Assembly (NCBI GenBank): GCA_040398805.1
Contig: JBBATK010000002.1
Location: 224,601-288,600 of the forward strand
DNA: 64,000 nt
Direction of reading: 5' to 3'
Origin: JBBATK01 sp040398805
GTDB lineage: Bacteria > Bacteroidota > Ignavibacteria > Kapaibacteriales > NICIL-2
Shown one piece after another: positions 37,783 through 46,557 of the stretch. How positions within the stretch are numbered: the stretch's first letter is position 1; every line of letters starts with the position of its first letter. The position numbers were made by a program, and so were the translations under genes. The notes beneath the pieces were generated by a model. That model made no database searches. It was not told the origin of the DNA and worked only from the letters and a program-made list of their open reading frames with translations.

Positions 37783-39111
37783 ATGAACCCTATGACACAC
37801 CGTCCGTCCGGGACGCAACGCGTGCACACCGGTGTTCGGGGAACGGAGAAATCCGTACTCCCGAACGGTGTGCGCGTCCTTACCGAACAGGTGACAGGTG
37901 CCCGCTCCTTCGCGCTGGGCATCTGGGTGAACGTGGGCACGCGCGACGAACAGCTCGCCACCGCCGGCATAGCGCACATGATCGAGCACCTCGTGTTCCG
38001 CCGCAGCACCTCCCGCACCTCGCGGCAGATCGCCTCCGCCTTCGAAGCCCGCGGCGCGTATGTGAACGCCTTCACAAGCAAGGAGCAGACCTGCTACTAC
38101 GTGCGCGCCCTCGCCCCGCATTTCGCCGCCTGCCTTGAGGTGCTCGCCGATATCGTCCTGCATCCCGTGTTCGATGCGCGGGATGTGGAGAAGGAGCGCA
38201 GCGTGATTCTGGAGGAATTGAAAAGCTACGACGACGAACCGGAAGAGCTCATCCAGGATGTGGCCGAGCAGCGCTTGTTCGGAAGCCATCCCATGGGACT
38301 GCCCATTGCGGGTCATGCGCACACGGTGAGCGCCATCCGTATTGCAGACCTTCGTCGCTTCCATCGCACGTGGTATCGTGCGGACAACATCACTGTGGCT
38401 GTGGCCGGTGGCATGCCGCACGACGAGATCGTGCGGGCGGTGGAAAAGGTTTTCACGCAACGCCGCAGCGCGCGCACCACGTCGGATTCCCTTCCCAAGC
38501 GCACACTCCCGAAGCCGCGACACAGCGTGTCGCACGAAATGGAGCGTCCGTTCCAGCAAACGCACGTCTGCCTGGTGCGCCGCACGCCCGGGGTTCGCCA
38601 TCCAGATCGGTGGGCGCTCACCCTGCTGAACACGGTGCTGGGCGACGGCATGAGTTCGCGCCTTCACCAGCGCATCCGCGAGAAACTCGGCGGTGCCTAC
38701 GCGGTGAATTCCTCCCTGCAACTGCTCACCGATTGCGGCGTGATGTCCGTGTACGCAGGCGTGGAGCGTTCCTCGGCCGGCCGCATAACCCAGGCGTTGA
38801 CGAAAGAGCTGAACCTGCTTGCACAATCGGGCGTCACACTCGCCGAGCTGAAGAGAGCCAAGGAACAGGTGAAGTCCGGCATGATGATGTCCCTGGAAAG
38901 TCTCTCCGCCCGCATGAACGCTCTTGCGAAAGCCGAACTCGAAGAAGGCGTTTTCGAAGACGTCAACGACACCCTCACGGCCATCGATGCCGTGACGCTT
39001 CGCGATATGGCCAAGGCGGCCGCGGCGCTCGGCGATGCCTCCGCCTGGACACGGGTGCGCATCAGCGGTACGGAGGATGCACAACGAAGCGGCGATGAAG
39101 ATCATGACTGA
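37783..39111 (+). CDS. M16-family zinc metallopeptidase (processing-peptidase-like)
   Basis: 442 residues from the ATG at 37783 (TTG at 37765 and ATG at 37792 are alternatives). The inverted zinc motif HMIEH lies at residues 66-70, with the downstream glutamate in EKERSVILEELKSYDDEPEE. The C-terminal M16 half carries the usual glycine-rich block LGDGMSSRLHQRIREKLGGAY. No signal peptide is evident, as in PqqL/YmxG-like single-unit M16 proteins of FCB bacteria. The 3' end overlaps fmt, which indicates a shared transcript with ileS or fmt. Confidence 0.92.
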   Translation: MNPMTHRPSGTQRVHTGVRGTEKSVLPNGVRVLTEQVTGARSFALGIWVNVGTRDEQLATAGIAHMIEHLVFRRSTSRTSRQIASAFEARGAYVNAFTSKEQTCYYVRALAPHFAACLEVLADIVLHPVFDARDVEKERSVILEELKSYDDEPEELIQDVAEQRLFGSHPMGLPIAGHAHTVSAIRIADLRRFHRTWYRADNITVAVAGGMPHDEIVRAVEKVFTQRRSARTTSDSLPKRTLPKPRHSVSHEMERPFQQTHVCLVRRTPGVRHPDRWALTLLNTVLGDGMSSRLHQRIREKLGGAYAVNSSLQLLTDCGVMSVYAGVERSSAGRITQALTKELNLLAQSGVTLAELKRAKEQVKSGMMMSLESLSARMNALAKAELEEGVFEDVNDTLTAIDAVTLRDMAKAAAALGDASAWTRVRISGTEDAQRSGDEDHD

Positions 39112-40099
39112 GACGACGAACATGATGGAGACGACGAACACGACCGTGACCGATGCGCCGTCCTCGACGCCGCACATCGTGTTCATGGGAACGGCGGATT
39201 TCGGTGTCCCCGCGCTCGCGGCTTTGCACGAGACCTTCGGGGTGCGTGCGGTGGTGACCATACCGGACGTGGCCGTGGGACGCGGACGGAGTTTTCAACC
39301 GTCCGCCGTCAAGACCGCCGCCATGGACCTGGGCATAGGCACCATCCTGCAGCCCGCATCGCTTCGCGATCCCGGGTTCATCGCGCAGATGGAGGAGCTC
39401 GCGCCGGCGATCATCTGCGTCATCGCCTTCCGCATCGTCCCCCGCGCCGTCTACACCCTTGCCACCCGTGGTGCGTTCAACGTGCACGGCAGCCTGCTGC
39501 CGAAGTATCGCGGAGCGGCACCCATCCACCATGCCATCATGAACGGCGAGACGGTGTCCGGTGTGACATCCTTCCTGCTCAACGACGTCGTGGACACGGG
39601 AACGCTGCTCTGCTCTTCCGCGCAGGAGATCCACGACGGCATGACGACGGGCGAGCTGTATGCCGCGCTCATGCCTCATGCCGCCGATGTGGCGGTGACG
39701 ACGGTGCGCCTGTTGATGCGCGATCCCGTCGTGACGCACGCGCAGGACGAGTCGCTTGCCACCCTGGCGCCGAAAGTATGGCGCGAGCAGAGCAGCGTGG
39801 AGTGGAACACTCCTGCCGTCATCGTGCGCCGGTTCATCCTTGGGTTGTCACCGATGCCCTGTGCATGGACCATGATGGACGGTGAGCGGGTGAAAGTGTA
39901 CCGCGCATCGCTTGCCCACCACGCGCCCGCGCTGGATGCGGGAGAGTGGCGCATGGCGGAAGGCGCATGGCTGGTGGGCTGCGCGGATGGTGCCGTGAAG
40001 CTGGACGAGGTGCAGCTGCCGGGCAAACCGCCTATGAAAGCGGAGGATTTCCTGCGTGGTTGGCGGGGCGAGCGCAGCGGCCGCTTTACCCGTGCATAA
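39095..40099 (+). CDS. fmt: Methionyl-tRNA formyltransferase
   Basis: Formylates initiator Met-tRNA using 10-formyl-THF. The start at 39095 overlaps the M16 gene by 17 nt; ATG 39104 and 39122 are alternatives. HIVFMGTADFGVPALAALHE is the family N-terminus, NVHGSLLPKYRGAAPIHHAI carries the catalytic Asn-His and folate-binding loop, and GVTSFLLNDVVDTG follows. The C-terminal domain (about 210-330) has LPGKPPMKAEDFLRGW. Length is a little over 330 residues, normal for Fmt. The lead-in before HIVFMG is Thr-rich and unusually long. Confidence 0.94.
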   Translation: MKIMTETTNMMETTNTTVTDAPSSTPHIVFMGTADFGVPALAALHETFGVRAVVTIPDVAVGRGRSFQPSAVKTAAMDLGIGTILQPASLRDPGFIAQMEELAPAIICVIAFRIVPRAVYTLATRGAFNVHGSLLPKYRGAAPIHHAIMNGETVSGVTSFLLNDVVDTGTLLCSSAQEIHDGMTTGELYAALMPHAADVAVTTVRLLMRDPVVTHAQDESLATLAPKVWREQSSVEWNTPAVIVRRFILGLSPMPCAWTMMDGERVKVYRASLAHHAPALDAGEWRMAEGAWLVGCADGAVKLDEVQLPGKPPMKAEDFLRGWRGERSGRFTRA

Positions 40100-40158
40100 G
40101 TATTGTCGATATTGTCCATGACATGCGATAGGTTGTTGTTCACTCTAGCATTCGCCTC

Positions 40159-40929
40159 ATGAAAACACTGCGCGAGTTCGTTCTTTCCACTCCTCAATTC
40201 GTCGTGGCGCACCGCGGATCCTCCGGAACCGCCCCCGAGAACACCCTCTCCGCCTTGCGCGAAGCCATCGCCACGGGCGCGAAGATGATGGAGATCGATG
40301 TGCGCCTGACAAGCGACAACGAAGTGGTACTGCTCCACGATCACGTGATGGGTCGCACCACGAGCGGCAGCGGCAAGATGCAATCCATGACCTGGGCCGA
40401 GCTGCAACAGCTGGATGCGGGTTCATGGTTTGGCAAAGGCTTCGAGGGTGAACGCATCCCGCATCTTCGTCAGGCCCTGCAGCTCCTGCACCGGAACGGC
40501 TGCTATGTGAACATCGAGATCAAACCGCCGTCGGCCACGGACAACGCCGCGGACCGCGTGGAGCGCATCGTGAAGGTGGTGGAAGAGGAAGGCATGATCG
40601 AGAACACCCTGTTCGGATCCTTTCATCATGAGTCGCTCCGCACCTTGAAGATCCATCATCCCACTGCGCACACCGCTGCCATCATGGTTCCCGGCGACAA
40701 GCGCCTGCCTTCGGAGATCGCCGCGACGATCAATTGCGAGGCTTTCGTGTGTTCGCTGCGCGAATGCACCCACAAGCGCGTGAACGATGCGGTGGAACAT
40801 GGTCTGTACGTGGGTGTGTACGGGGTCGATACCGAGGAGCAATTGCAGCATGTGCTCAAATACAAAGTCAGTGCCATCGTGACGAATTATCCCGAGCGCA
40901 TCTTCGCCGCTCTTGGCACGAGGAAGTGA
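40159..40929 (+). CDS. Glycerophosphodiester phosphodiesterase
   Basis: 256 residues, TIM-barrel GDPD family, hydrolysing glycerophosphodiesters to glycerol-3-phosphate and an alcohol. Visible are AHRGSSGTAPENTL (residues 18-31, metal and phosphate binding), MEIDVRLTSDNEVVLLHDH (catalytic His) and VNIEIKPPSA. There is no signal peptide, so it is probably cytoplasmic, like UgpQ. It follows fmt by 59 bp and the TrmB-like gene starts 11 bp after its stop. Confidence 0.93.
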   Translation: MKTLREFVLSTPQFVVAHRGSSGTAPENTLSALREAIATGAKMMEIDVRLTSDNEVVLLHDHVMGRTTSGSGKMQSMTWAELQQLDAGSWFGKGFEGERIPHLRQALQLLHRNGCYVNIEIKPPSATDNAADRVERIVKVVEEEGMIENTLFGSFHHESLRTLKIHHPTAHTAAIMVPGDKRLPSEIAATINCEAFVCSLRECTHKRVNDAVEHGLYVGVYGVDTEEQLQHVLKYKVSAIVTNYPERIFAALGTRK

Positions 40930-40940
40930 CAAGCGCCACG

Positions 40941-41636
40941 ATGAACACGACCCTGCATCAGCCGGCGGCGGATTCCGGACGCCTTGCGCACGTGGTCCGC
41001 AAACATCGCACGACGGTGTTCCGCAAACCGCCGGCACCGCATACCATCAGCGCTTACGAAACCGTTCGCCAGTCGCTCGCCGGCAGGATGCGTGAAGGCG
41101 CGCCGACCATACTGGACTCCTGCTGCGGCACGGCTCGAAGCACGGCGATACTGGCAGAGCTTCATCCCGACGCCTTGGTCGTGGGCATCGACCGCTCGCC
41201 CGTCCGCCTCAAAGCCGCTCCGGACCTGCCCCGCAACGCCGTCGTGCTCCGTGCCGACTGTGCGGACTTCTGGGAACTGTGCAAGCGGGACGGTCTGCTG
41301 TTCGATGAACATGCGGTGTATTACCCCAACCCCTATCCCAAAAGCGAGCACCTGCTGCGGCGCTGGCATGCGCATCCTGCCTTTCCCACCCTGGTGCGCA
41401 TCACCCGCCGTCTTGAGCTGCGCAGCAACATGGAATGGTATGTGCGTGAGTGCACGGAGGCACTGCGGCTGTATGAGATCGATGCGCACGCAGAGGAGTT
41501 CAGACCGGAACGCATGATGACGGCCTTTGAAAAGAAATACGCCGAGGCGGGTCAGTGCTTGTGGCGAGTGCGGTGCGGCATTCCATCTGCCGTCCGCGAA
41601 AAATTGTCCCTGCCGCATTCCCCCTCCTCCGTGTAA
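40941..41636 (+). CDS. TrmB-like tRNA (guanine-N7)-methyltransferase
   Basis: 231 residues with a Rossmann methyltransferase core: the SAM motif ILDSCCGTARSTAILAE, VVGIDRSPVRL, and YYPNPYPKSEHLLRRWHAHP, which corresponds to the TrmB block FPDPWPKxRHxKRR. The Asp-Pro-Trp of typical TrmB is Asn-Pro-Tyr here and the Lys-Arg pair is altered, so the target could differ from G46 of tRNA. It lies 11 bp after the GDPD gene and is probably in the same operon. Confidence 0.75.
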   Translation: MNTTLHQPAADSGRLAHVVRKHRTTVFRKPPAPHTISAYETVRQSLAGRMREGAPTILDSCCGTARSTAILAELHPDALVVGIDRSPVRLKAAPDLPRNAVVLRADCADFWELCKRDGLLFDEHAVYYPNPYPKSEHLLRRWHAHPAFPTLVRITRRLELRSNMEWYVRECTEALRLYEIDAHAEEFRPERMMTAFEKKYAEAGQCLWRVRCGIPSAVREKLSLPHSPSSV

Positions 41637-41644
41637 CTTCGTGC

Positions 41645-42286
41645 ATGCGCCGCACCGCATCCCATATCGCTCTCCACCGCGCTCTCGGACGTCATCTTCG
41701 GCGTCTTGTGAGTTTGACGGTGCTGGTCGGATATGTGAGCATGAGCGCCAGCGGAGTCCGTCGTGTGCCACCGCTCACCGCGGAACCGCAGAGCAATTTC
41801 GCCGTGATGGATTCCCTCTGCGCATCGGCTGCACAGCGCTTCACGACAGCGTTTCCGGGCGGCGATCATGTATCGGCCGCATCACTCGCCATCACTCCGC
41901 ATCCCGCGGCATGGCTGGTGCGGCAGCATATGCTGGCGACGCAGGACCGTGCGCGCCGCGGCGACGAGATGCTCTGCGAACTGAGTATCGTGGAATGCGG
42001 CGTGGTCTACACGTCCCTGCCGGAAAAGGATTCCCTGCAACGTCGCTGCGGGGTGGAACTGCGCGGCACGGCGGGCAACGACGTGATAGGTCCTGTCCGG
42101 TGCATCCGCGTGGATACCATCGCCCGGGCCGACGTGCCCTTCGTGGAGACGCCGCGGCACGAGGCCTTCACGGCAACCGTGCCACCGCCCCAGCCCTCCG
42201 TGTGGGACGAGATCCTGGAGCCCTTGCTTGTGGTGGGAGCTCTGGCCACGACAGTCGTGTTGCTGTTCACCGTGCGCTCGCAGTAA
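41645..42286 (+). CDS. Exported or membrane-anchored protein of unknown function
   Basis: 213 residues, not recognised. An N-terminal hydrophobic segment (VSLTVLVGYVSMSASG) preceded by Arg/His-rich residues looks like a signal peptide, and a second helix (ILEPLLVVGALATTVVLLF) ends the protein, so the 140 residues between would be periplasmic with a C-terminal anchor. Cysteines occur at LCASAAQ, LCELSIVECG and RRCGVEL. It starts 9 bp after the TrmB-like gene; a TAACTTCG close to its start is a weak -7-like element. Confidence 0.6.
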   Translation: MRRTASHIALHRALGRHLRRLVSLTVLVGYVSMSASGVRRVPPLTAEPQSNFAVMDSLCASAAQRFTTAFPGGDHVSAASLAITPHPAAWLVRQHMLATQDRARRGDEMLCELSIVECGVVYTSLPEKDSLQRRCGVELRGTAGNDVIGPVRCIRVDTIARADVPFVETPRHEAFTATVPPPQPSVWDEILEPLLVVGALATTVVLLFTVRSQ

Positions 42287-42388
42287 ACGGTCATCCTCTC
42301 GGACGCTTTCCTCCCGGGAGTACCGGTGAGAGAAGCGGTGGACGACAGCAATCAATCATCATCCTGAACAACGAAGACCAAGCACACA

Positions 42389-42847
42389 ATGGAAATCTCC
42401 AACGACACGCACGCAGTGGTAGAGTATCTGGAAAGCTACGCGAACACGTCGCTGCGAAAGAAGAACGACATGCTCGCCATCCTGGAGCTTGCAGCGCTTT
42501 CGCTCAACGCCGACGTGGTGGCGCACTTGAGTTTCCATGGCGCCGCGGTGTGGCGGGTGTTCTCCGTGATGCGCAAGCAGCAGCCCGGCAGCGAGGGTTT
42601 CGTGAAGCTCGAGCAGGAGTTCACCGCATCGTTGAACGAGATGCGGGTGGGTTTGCTGGCCGTGACGGAGCATGCCGATGAAGAGATCAGTAAGCGTTTC
42701 CACGACGTGTATCTGGGCATGAGCGGCGGTGTGGCACGGAACCTGACCGACCTTGCGCATGATTTCTCGCGGTTCAAGGAATTGCAGATTGCGGGTCGCC
42801 GCGGCCAGATCGCGGAGGGCGATGCGGATGGCGCGCCTGCGCAGTAG
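42389..42847 (+). CDS. Cytoplasmic helical protein of unknown function
   Basis: 152 residues, mostly alpha-helical, without signal peptide or membrane segment. It has charged helices such as NTSLRKKNDMLAILELAAL and HADEEISKRFHDVYLGMSGG. No family is recognised. It ends 4 bp from the convergent stop of the MBL-rhodanese gene. Coding is supported by composition and an intact frame only. Confidence 0.6.
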   Translation: MEISNDTHAVVEYLESYANTSLRKKNDMLAILELAALSLNADVVAHLSFHGAAVWRVFSVMRKQQPGSEGFVKLEQEFTASLNEMRVGLLAVTEHADEEISKRFHDVYLGMSGGVARNLTDLAHDFSRFKELQIAGRRGQIAEGDADGAPAQ

Positions 42848-42850
42848 GAC

Positions 42851-44296
42851 TCAGGGCTCGCTGCCCGTGCGCTTCTCGTAGCCCGCAGCGTTCCATGCGT
42901 CGAAACCGCCCGTCACATTGAAGAGATTGGTGAATCCCTCGCGGGCGAGAACGCTGCATGCGATGGTGGAACGCGCTCCTGCTGCGCACATCACCGCGAT
43001 GTCGCGGTCGCGCGGCAATTCATCCAGATGCTCACGCAGATACCCTGCATGAATGTGACGCGCACCGGGCACATGGCCGTCGGCGTACTCGGTGGCTTTA
43101 CGCACATCCAGCACATAGATATCCGCACCGTCGTTGTCCGTGGCATCGCTGCGAAGCTCGCGCAATTGCGCGACGGACAACCACGGGATATGGGTCATGG
43201 GCGCGGCCGACGCGGCGTCCTGCGGCCAATACTCCGCGACGTGCGAAGCATCGGCATAGCCCACGATGGCATCCAACCCTATGCGCATGAGGCGGCGGCA
43301 TATCTCGGCCATATGCGTCTTGGCGCCGATGATGACGATATCCTTGTCGTAGTCCACCATCCATCCCGCCCACGTACTGAAGGCGTTGCCGTCGGCTATC
43401 CACAGCGAGCCGGGAACGGCCGCGCGGGTGACGACGGATTTATCGCGGGTATCGATGATCTGCGCGCCGCTCTCCCGTAACGCAAGGAATCGTGCGGTGT
43501 CCACGAGAGGCGGTTCGGGCACGGTGCATACGAGCGGACGGAGCGACTTGTTCAAATGCTTCATCATGGCGAAGTACCGAGGCGGTTCGGGCTGGCCTTC
43601 CAGCAAGGTCTTCACGAACAGTTCTTCGTTGTGGATCTGCAGAGCCCAGTTGACGAGTTTTTCGTAACCCACGGTGGAATGCGGAACGTCGCCCAGGGAT
43701 TTGCCGCAGGCAGAGCCGGCGCCATGCGCAGGGTGGATCTGGATGTGGTCGGGTAACGCACGGAAACGTGCGAGCGATGCATACATGCTTCGGGCTCCGT
43801 CTTCCATGGTGCCCGTGTAGCCGGCGGCGCGTTCGAGCAGGTCCGGACGTCCCACATCGCCGACGAAGACGAAGTCGCCCGTGAACATCATGACGGGAAC
43901 GGAGGATGCGGGCGTGTCCGTGACAAGGAAGGAGATATGCTCGGGAGTATGGCCGGGGGTGTGCCACACATCGAAGCGGATATTGCCCACCATGAAGTGG
44001 CTGCCCTCGCGCAGGCCGGTATGCTCGAAGGCGTACTGCCACTCGCTCCCGCCTTCGTCGCTGAGCAATATCTCCGCGCCGGTTATTTCGGCCAGCTCGC
44101 GGGAGCCGCAGAGGAAGTCCGCATGGATATGCGTTTCCACCACATGGGTGATACGGAGATTCTCCTGGCGGGCGATGTCGATATAGGTATCCACATCCCG
44201 CTTGGCATCGATGACGGCCACGGTGCCGGATTTCTGACAGCCCACCATATAGCTGGCGTGGGCAAGGCCTTTTTCGTAGATCTGACGGAAGAACAT
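42851..44296 (-). CDS. Persulfide dioxygenase-like MBL-fold protein with two rhodanese domains
   Basis: 481 residues; the start at 44296 (MFFRQIYEKGLAHASY) is the family N-terminus. The metallo-beta-lactamase part (about 1-250) carries THIHADFLCGSREL, TPGHTPEHISF, TGDFVFVGDVGRPDLLE and HPAHGAGSACGKS. Two rhodanese domains follow: the first (about 265-350, IIDTRDKSV) lacks an active-site cysteine; the second (about 385-475, VLDVRKATEYADGHVPGA) has it in VMCAAGARS. Such proteins oxidise glutathione- or bacillithiol-type persulfides to sulfite, or shuttle sulfane sulfur. Divergent from the GNAT-like gene. Confidence 0.88.
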   Translation of the reverse strand: MFFRQIYEKGLAHASYMVGCQKSGTVAVIDAKRDVDTYIDIARQENLRITHVVETHIHADFLCGSRELAEITGAEILLSDEGGSEWQYAFEHTGLREGSHFMVGNIRFDVWHTPGHTPEHISFLVTDTPASSVPVMMFTGDFVFVGDVGRPDLLERAAGYTGTMEDGARSMYASLARFRALPDHIQIHPAHGAGSACGKSLGDVPHSTVGYEKLVNWALQIHNEELFVKTLLEGQPEPPRYFAMMKHLNKSLRPLVCTVPEPPLVDTARFLALRESGAQIIDTRDKSVVTRAAVPGSLWIADGNAFSTWAGWMVDYDKDIVIIGAKTHMAEICRRLMRIGLDAIVGYADASHVAEYWPQDAASAAPMTHIPWLSVAQLRELRSDATDNDGADIYVLDVRKATEYADGHVPGARHIHAGYLREHLDELPRDRDIAVMCAAGARSTIACSVLAREGFTNLFNVTGGFDAWNAAGYEKRTGSEP

Positions 44297-44406
44297 GGGA
44301 GTGCTGATGATGGTGATTGTCGACGAGCCGTGCAAAAATGCAACGGCTGCAGAGAATTGGACGAATGTATCCGAGTATTCATTGCATGACGGTGGAACGG
44401 GCGTCG

Positions 44407-44414
44407 TAGTTTTG
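44407..44414 (+). promoter_or_regulatory. Candidate -7 promoter element TAGTTTTG
   Basis: Perfect TAnnTTTG, 20 nt before the start of the GNAT-like gene, implying a leader of about 15 nt. Confidence 0.4.
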
Positions 44415-44434
44415 CACAAACACCCTGCACACCC

Positions 44435-45418
44435 ATGGCCATCACCGTCCACCGTTATACCGAAGAGAACCGCGTTGAGTGGGAAACATTCGTTGCGCGA
44501 TGCAGCAACGCCACCATGTTCCACGAGCAGGCCTTTCTCGATTATCATCCGGACGGACGTTTCGTGTTCGAGCATCTGATGTTCCGGGAAGACGGCGTGT
44601 TGGTGGCGGTCCTGCCCGGCGGCTTCTTCAAGGGTCGCGAGCACGCCTACTGGTCTCCCGTGGGTGCAAGCTACGGCGGCTTCTGTGCGCCCGATGCGGA
44701 CTTCGCCTTGGCGCTCCGCGTGGTGGATGTGTTCCTGGAGACGGCGAAGGCGCGGGGATGGAACGATGCGTATATCATTCCTCCGCCCATCATCTACAGC
44801 AATCCCATGTCTCAGCACTTCGAGTACGCCATGCTGTACCGGAAGTGCGACTTCGAGCTGCACTACATCTCGCACGCCATCCAGTTGCAACCCACGGAGA
44901 ACCATCTGAGCGTGTTCGACAAGACGGCGCGCAAGACCATCCATAAGATCCGTCGGGAGCAGCGCATACGCATCGAGGACAGCGAGGATTACGCGAGCTT
45001 TCACAGGATCCTCGTGGCGAACAAGGCCAAGCACGATGCCAAGCCCACGCACTCGTTGGAGGACCTGTTGCGGTTAAAGGAACTCATGCCGAGCCGCTTG
45101 CGGCTGATGATGGTGTACGAGGGCGATACGCCCATCGCGGGATCGTTGCTCTTCTTTGCGAACACGCAGGTGGTGTTGTGTTTCTACAACATGCTCCTGT
45201 ACGAGTACGAGCACTTGAAGCCCGTGTATCTGATCATGGACGAGACGGTGAAGCGGGCGCGCGAGGAGGGCTATGCCTGGGTGGATATCGGTGTGTCGCA
45301 GGATACGAAGAGCGACAACCCCATGACACCGTCGCTGGGACTCATCGAGTTCAAAGAACGCTTCGACTCGCACGGCATCCTGCGGAGCACCTATCATTTC
45401 GGTCTGAAGTCCGCATGA
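44435..45418 (+). CDS. GNAT/FemAB-like acyl- or aminoacyltransferase
   Basis: 327 residues, FemAB/BioF2-like double-GNAT architecture. The first half has SPVGASYGGFCAP and MSQHFEYAMLYRKCDFELHY; the second has KTIHKIRREQRIRIE, GDTPIAGSLLFF (acyl-CoA-type motif), YEHLKPVYLIMDET and YAWVDIGVSQD. Relatives add aminoacyl or acyl groups to cell-wall precursors or surface sugars; the position directly upstream of a sugar nucleotidyltransferase fits a surface-polysaccharide role, which is inference. It starts 138 bp from the divergent MBL-rhodanese gene. Confidence 0.75.
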   Translation: MAITVHRYTEENRVEWETFVARCSNATMFHEQAFLDYHPDGRFVFEHLMFREDGVLVAVLPGGFFKGREHAYWSPVGASYGGFCAPDADFALALRVVDVFLETAKARGWNDAYIIPPPIIYSNPMSQHFEYAMLYRKCDFELHYISHAIQLQPTENHLSVFDKTARKTIHKIRREQRIRIEDSEDYASFHRILVANKAKHDAKPTHSLEDLLRLKELMPSRLRLMMVYEGDTPIAGSLLFFANTQVVLCFYNMLLYEYEHLKPVYLIMDETVKRAREEGYAWVDIGVSQDTKSDNPMTPSLGLIEFKERFDSHGILRSTYHFGLKSA

Positions 45419-45468
45419 AACGGCTTCGCGACGGCGACGTTGCAGACAAGAATACATACGGCGTTTCG

Positions 45469-45476
45469 TACTTTTG
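45469..45476 (+). promoter_or_regulatory. Candidate -7 promoter element TACTTTTG
   Basis: Perfect TAnnTTTG, 59 nt before the start of the nucleotidyltransferase gene. A TTG at 45440 is the nearest upstream -33-like triplet but is too far for the usual spacing. Confidence 0.35.
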
Positions 45477-45535
45477 CACCGCTATGGTTCCGCCATGGCG
45501 GAAGTAACACCGAGCATCATTTTCCCCTTGTACGC

Positions 45536-46519
45536 ATGAGAGCGATCATCCCGGTTGCAGGCTACGGAACGCGCCTTCGTCCTCATACCTATTCGCTTCC
45601 CAAAGTTCTGCTGAACGTAGCGGGAAAGCCCATCCTGGGTCATATCCTTGACACCTTGCTGGAAGAGAACATCACCGATGCCACCATCGTCATCGGCTAC
45701 ATGGGCGACATGATCCGTCAGTTCGTGGAGCAGAACTATTCGCTGAACGTGGAGTTCGTCCAGCAGGATCAGCCGCTGGGCCTGGGACATTCCATCTGGT
45801 GCGCCCGGGACACCTTCGACACCGAGCCCGTGTTCATCATCCTCGGCGATACGATCTTCGACGTCAATCTGGCTCCCGTCCTTGCATCGGAGAACAGCAT
45901 GCTGGGCGTGAAGTACGTGGAGGATCCGCGCCGGTTCGGCGTGGTGGAGAGCAGCGAGGGCGTGGTGACGAAGCTCATCGAGAAGCCGGAGAATCCCACG
46001 TCGCACATGGCGATCGTGGGACTCTACCATATCCGTAACAGCGGACTCCTGAAATCCTGCCTGAACGAACTCGTGACGAACGACGTCCGCACGCGCGGCG
46101 AGTACCAGCTCACCGATGCCTTGCAGATGATGATCGATCGCGGCGAAACCTTCGGCACGTTCCCCGTGGAAGGATGGTTCGATTGCGGCAAGCCGGAGAC
46201 CATGCTCGAAACGAACCGCCACTTGCTGGGCAAGCAGTCTCACGTACCCTTGGTGGACGGGTCGGTGATCATCCCGCCGGTGTTCATCGGTCGCTCCGCC
46301 ATCGTGGAGCGCAGCGTGATCGGTCCGTACGCCACCGTGGCCGAAGGCGCGACGGTGAAGGACGCACACATCCGCAACAGTATCGTGAGCAACGGCGCGA
46401 CGGTGACGAGCACGCTCATGGAGGATTCCATCGTGGGCAACAACGCCGTGGTGCGCGGACGCTTCAAACGCCTGAACGTGGGCGACAGCAGCGAGATCAA
46501 CGACGGGGAAGCCTACTAA
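45536..46519 (+). CDS. Sugar-phosphate nucleotidyltransferase with left-handed beta-helix tail
   Basis: 327 residues. The start at 45536 gives MRAIIPVAGYGTRLRPHTYS, the nucleotide-binding signature of the RmlA/GlmU-N class. FIILGDTIFDVN, YVEDPRRFGVVE, KLIEKPENPTS and WFDCGKPETMLETN complete the transferase domain (about 1-240). From 245 on, hexapeptide repeats (IGRSAIVERSVIGPYATVAE) suggest a trimerising beta-helix. It most likely makes a dTDP- or UDP-activated hexose; the exact sugar is not determined. Only 38 bp separate it from metK. Confidence 0.88.
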   Translation: MRAIIPVAGYGTRLRPHTYSLPKVLLNVAGKPILGHILDTLLEENITDATIVIGYMGDMIRQFVEQNYSLNVEFVQQDQPLGLGHSIWCARDTFDTEPVFIILGDTIFDVNLAPVLASENSMLGVKYVEDPRRFGVVESSEGVVTKLIEKPENPTSHMAIVGLYHIRNSGLLKSCLNELVTNDVRTRGEYQLTDALQMMIDRGETFGTFPVEGWFDCGKPETMLETNRHLLGKQSHVPLVDGSVIIPPVFIGRSAIVERSVIGPYATVAEGATVKDAHIRNSIVSNGATVTSTLMEDSIVGNNAVVRGRFKRLNVGDSSEINDGEAY

Positions 46520-46557
46520 AACAACAGACTCAAACTCACTCTCTAACTTTTATTCTC

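Noticed and set aside
35148..38081. A 977-codon open frame antisense to ileS
   Set aside because: It is the complement of a well-supported ileS reading frame in high-G+C DNA; the translation is His/Val/Arg-rich with no recognisable domain.
44297..45052. In-frame upstream extension of the MBL-rhodanese gene to 45052
   Set aside because: It runs antisense through the GNAT-like gene; the family N-terminus begins at 44296.
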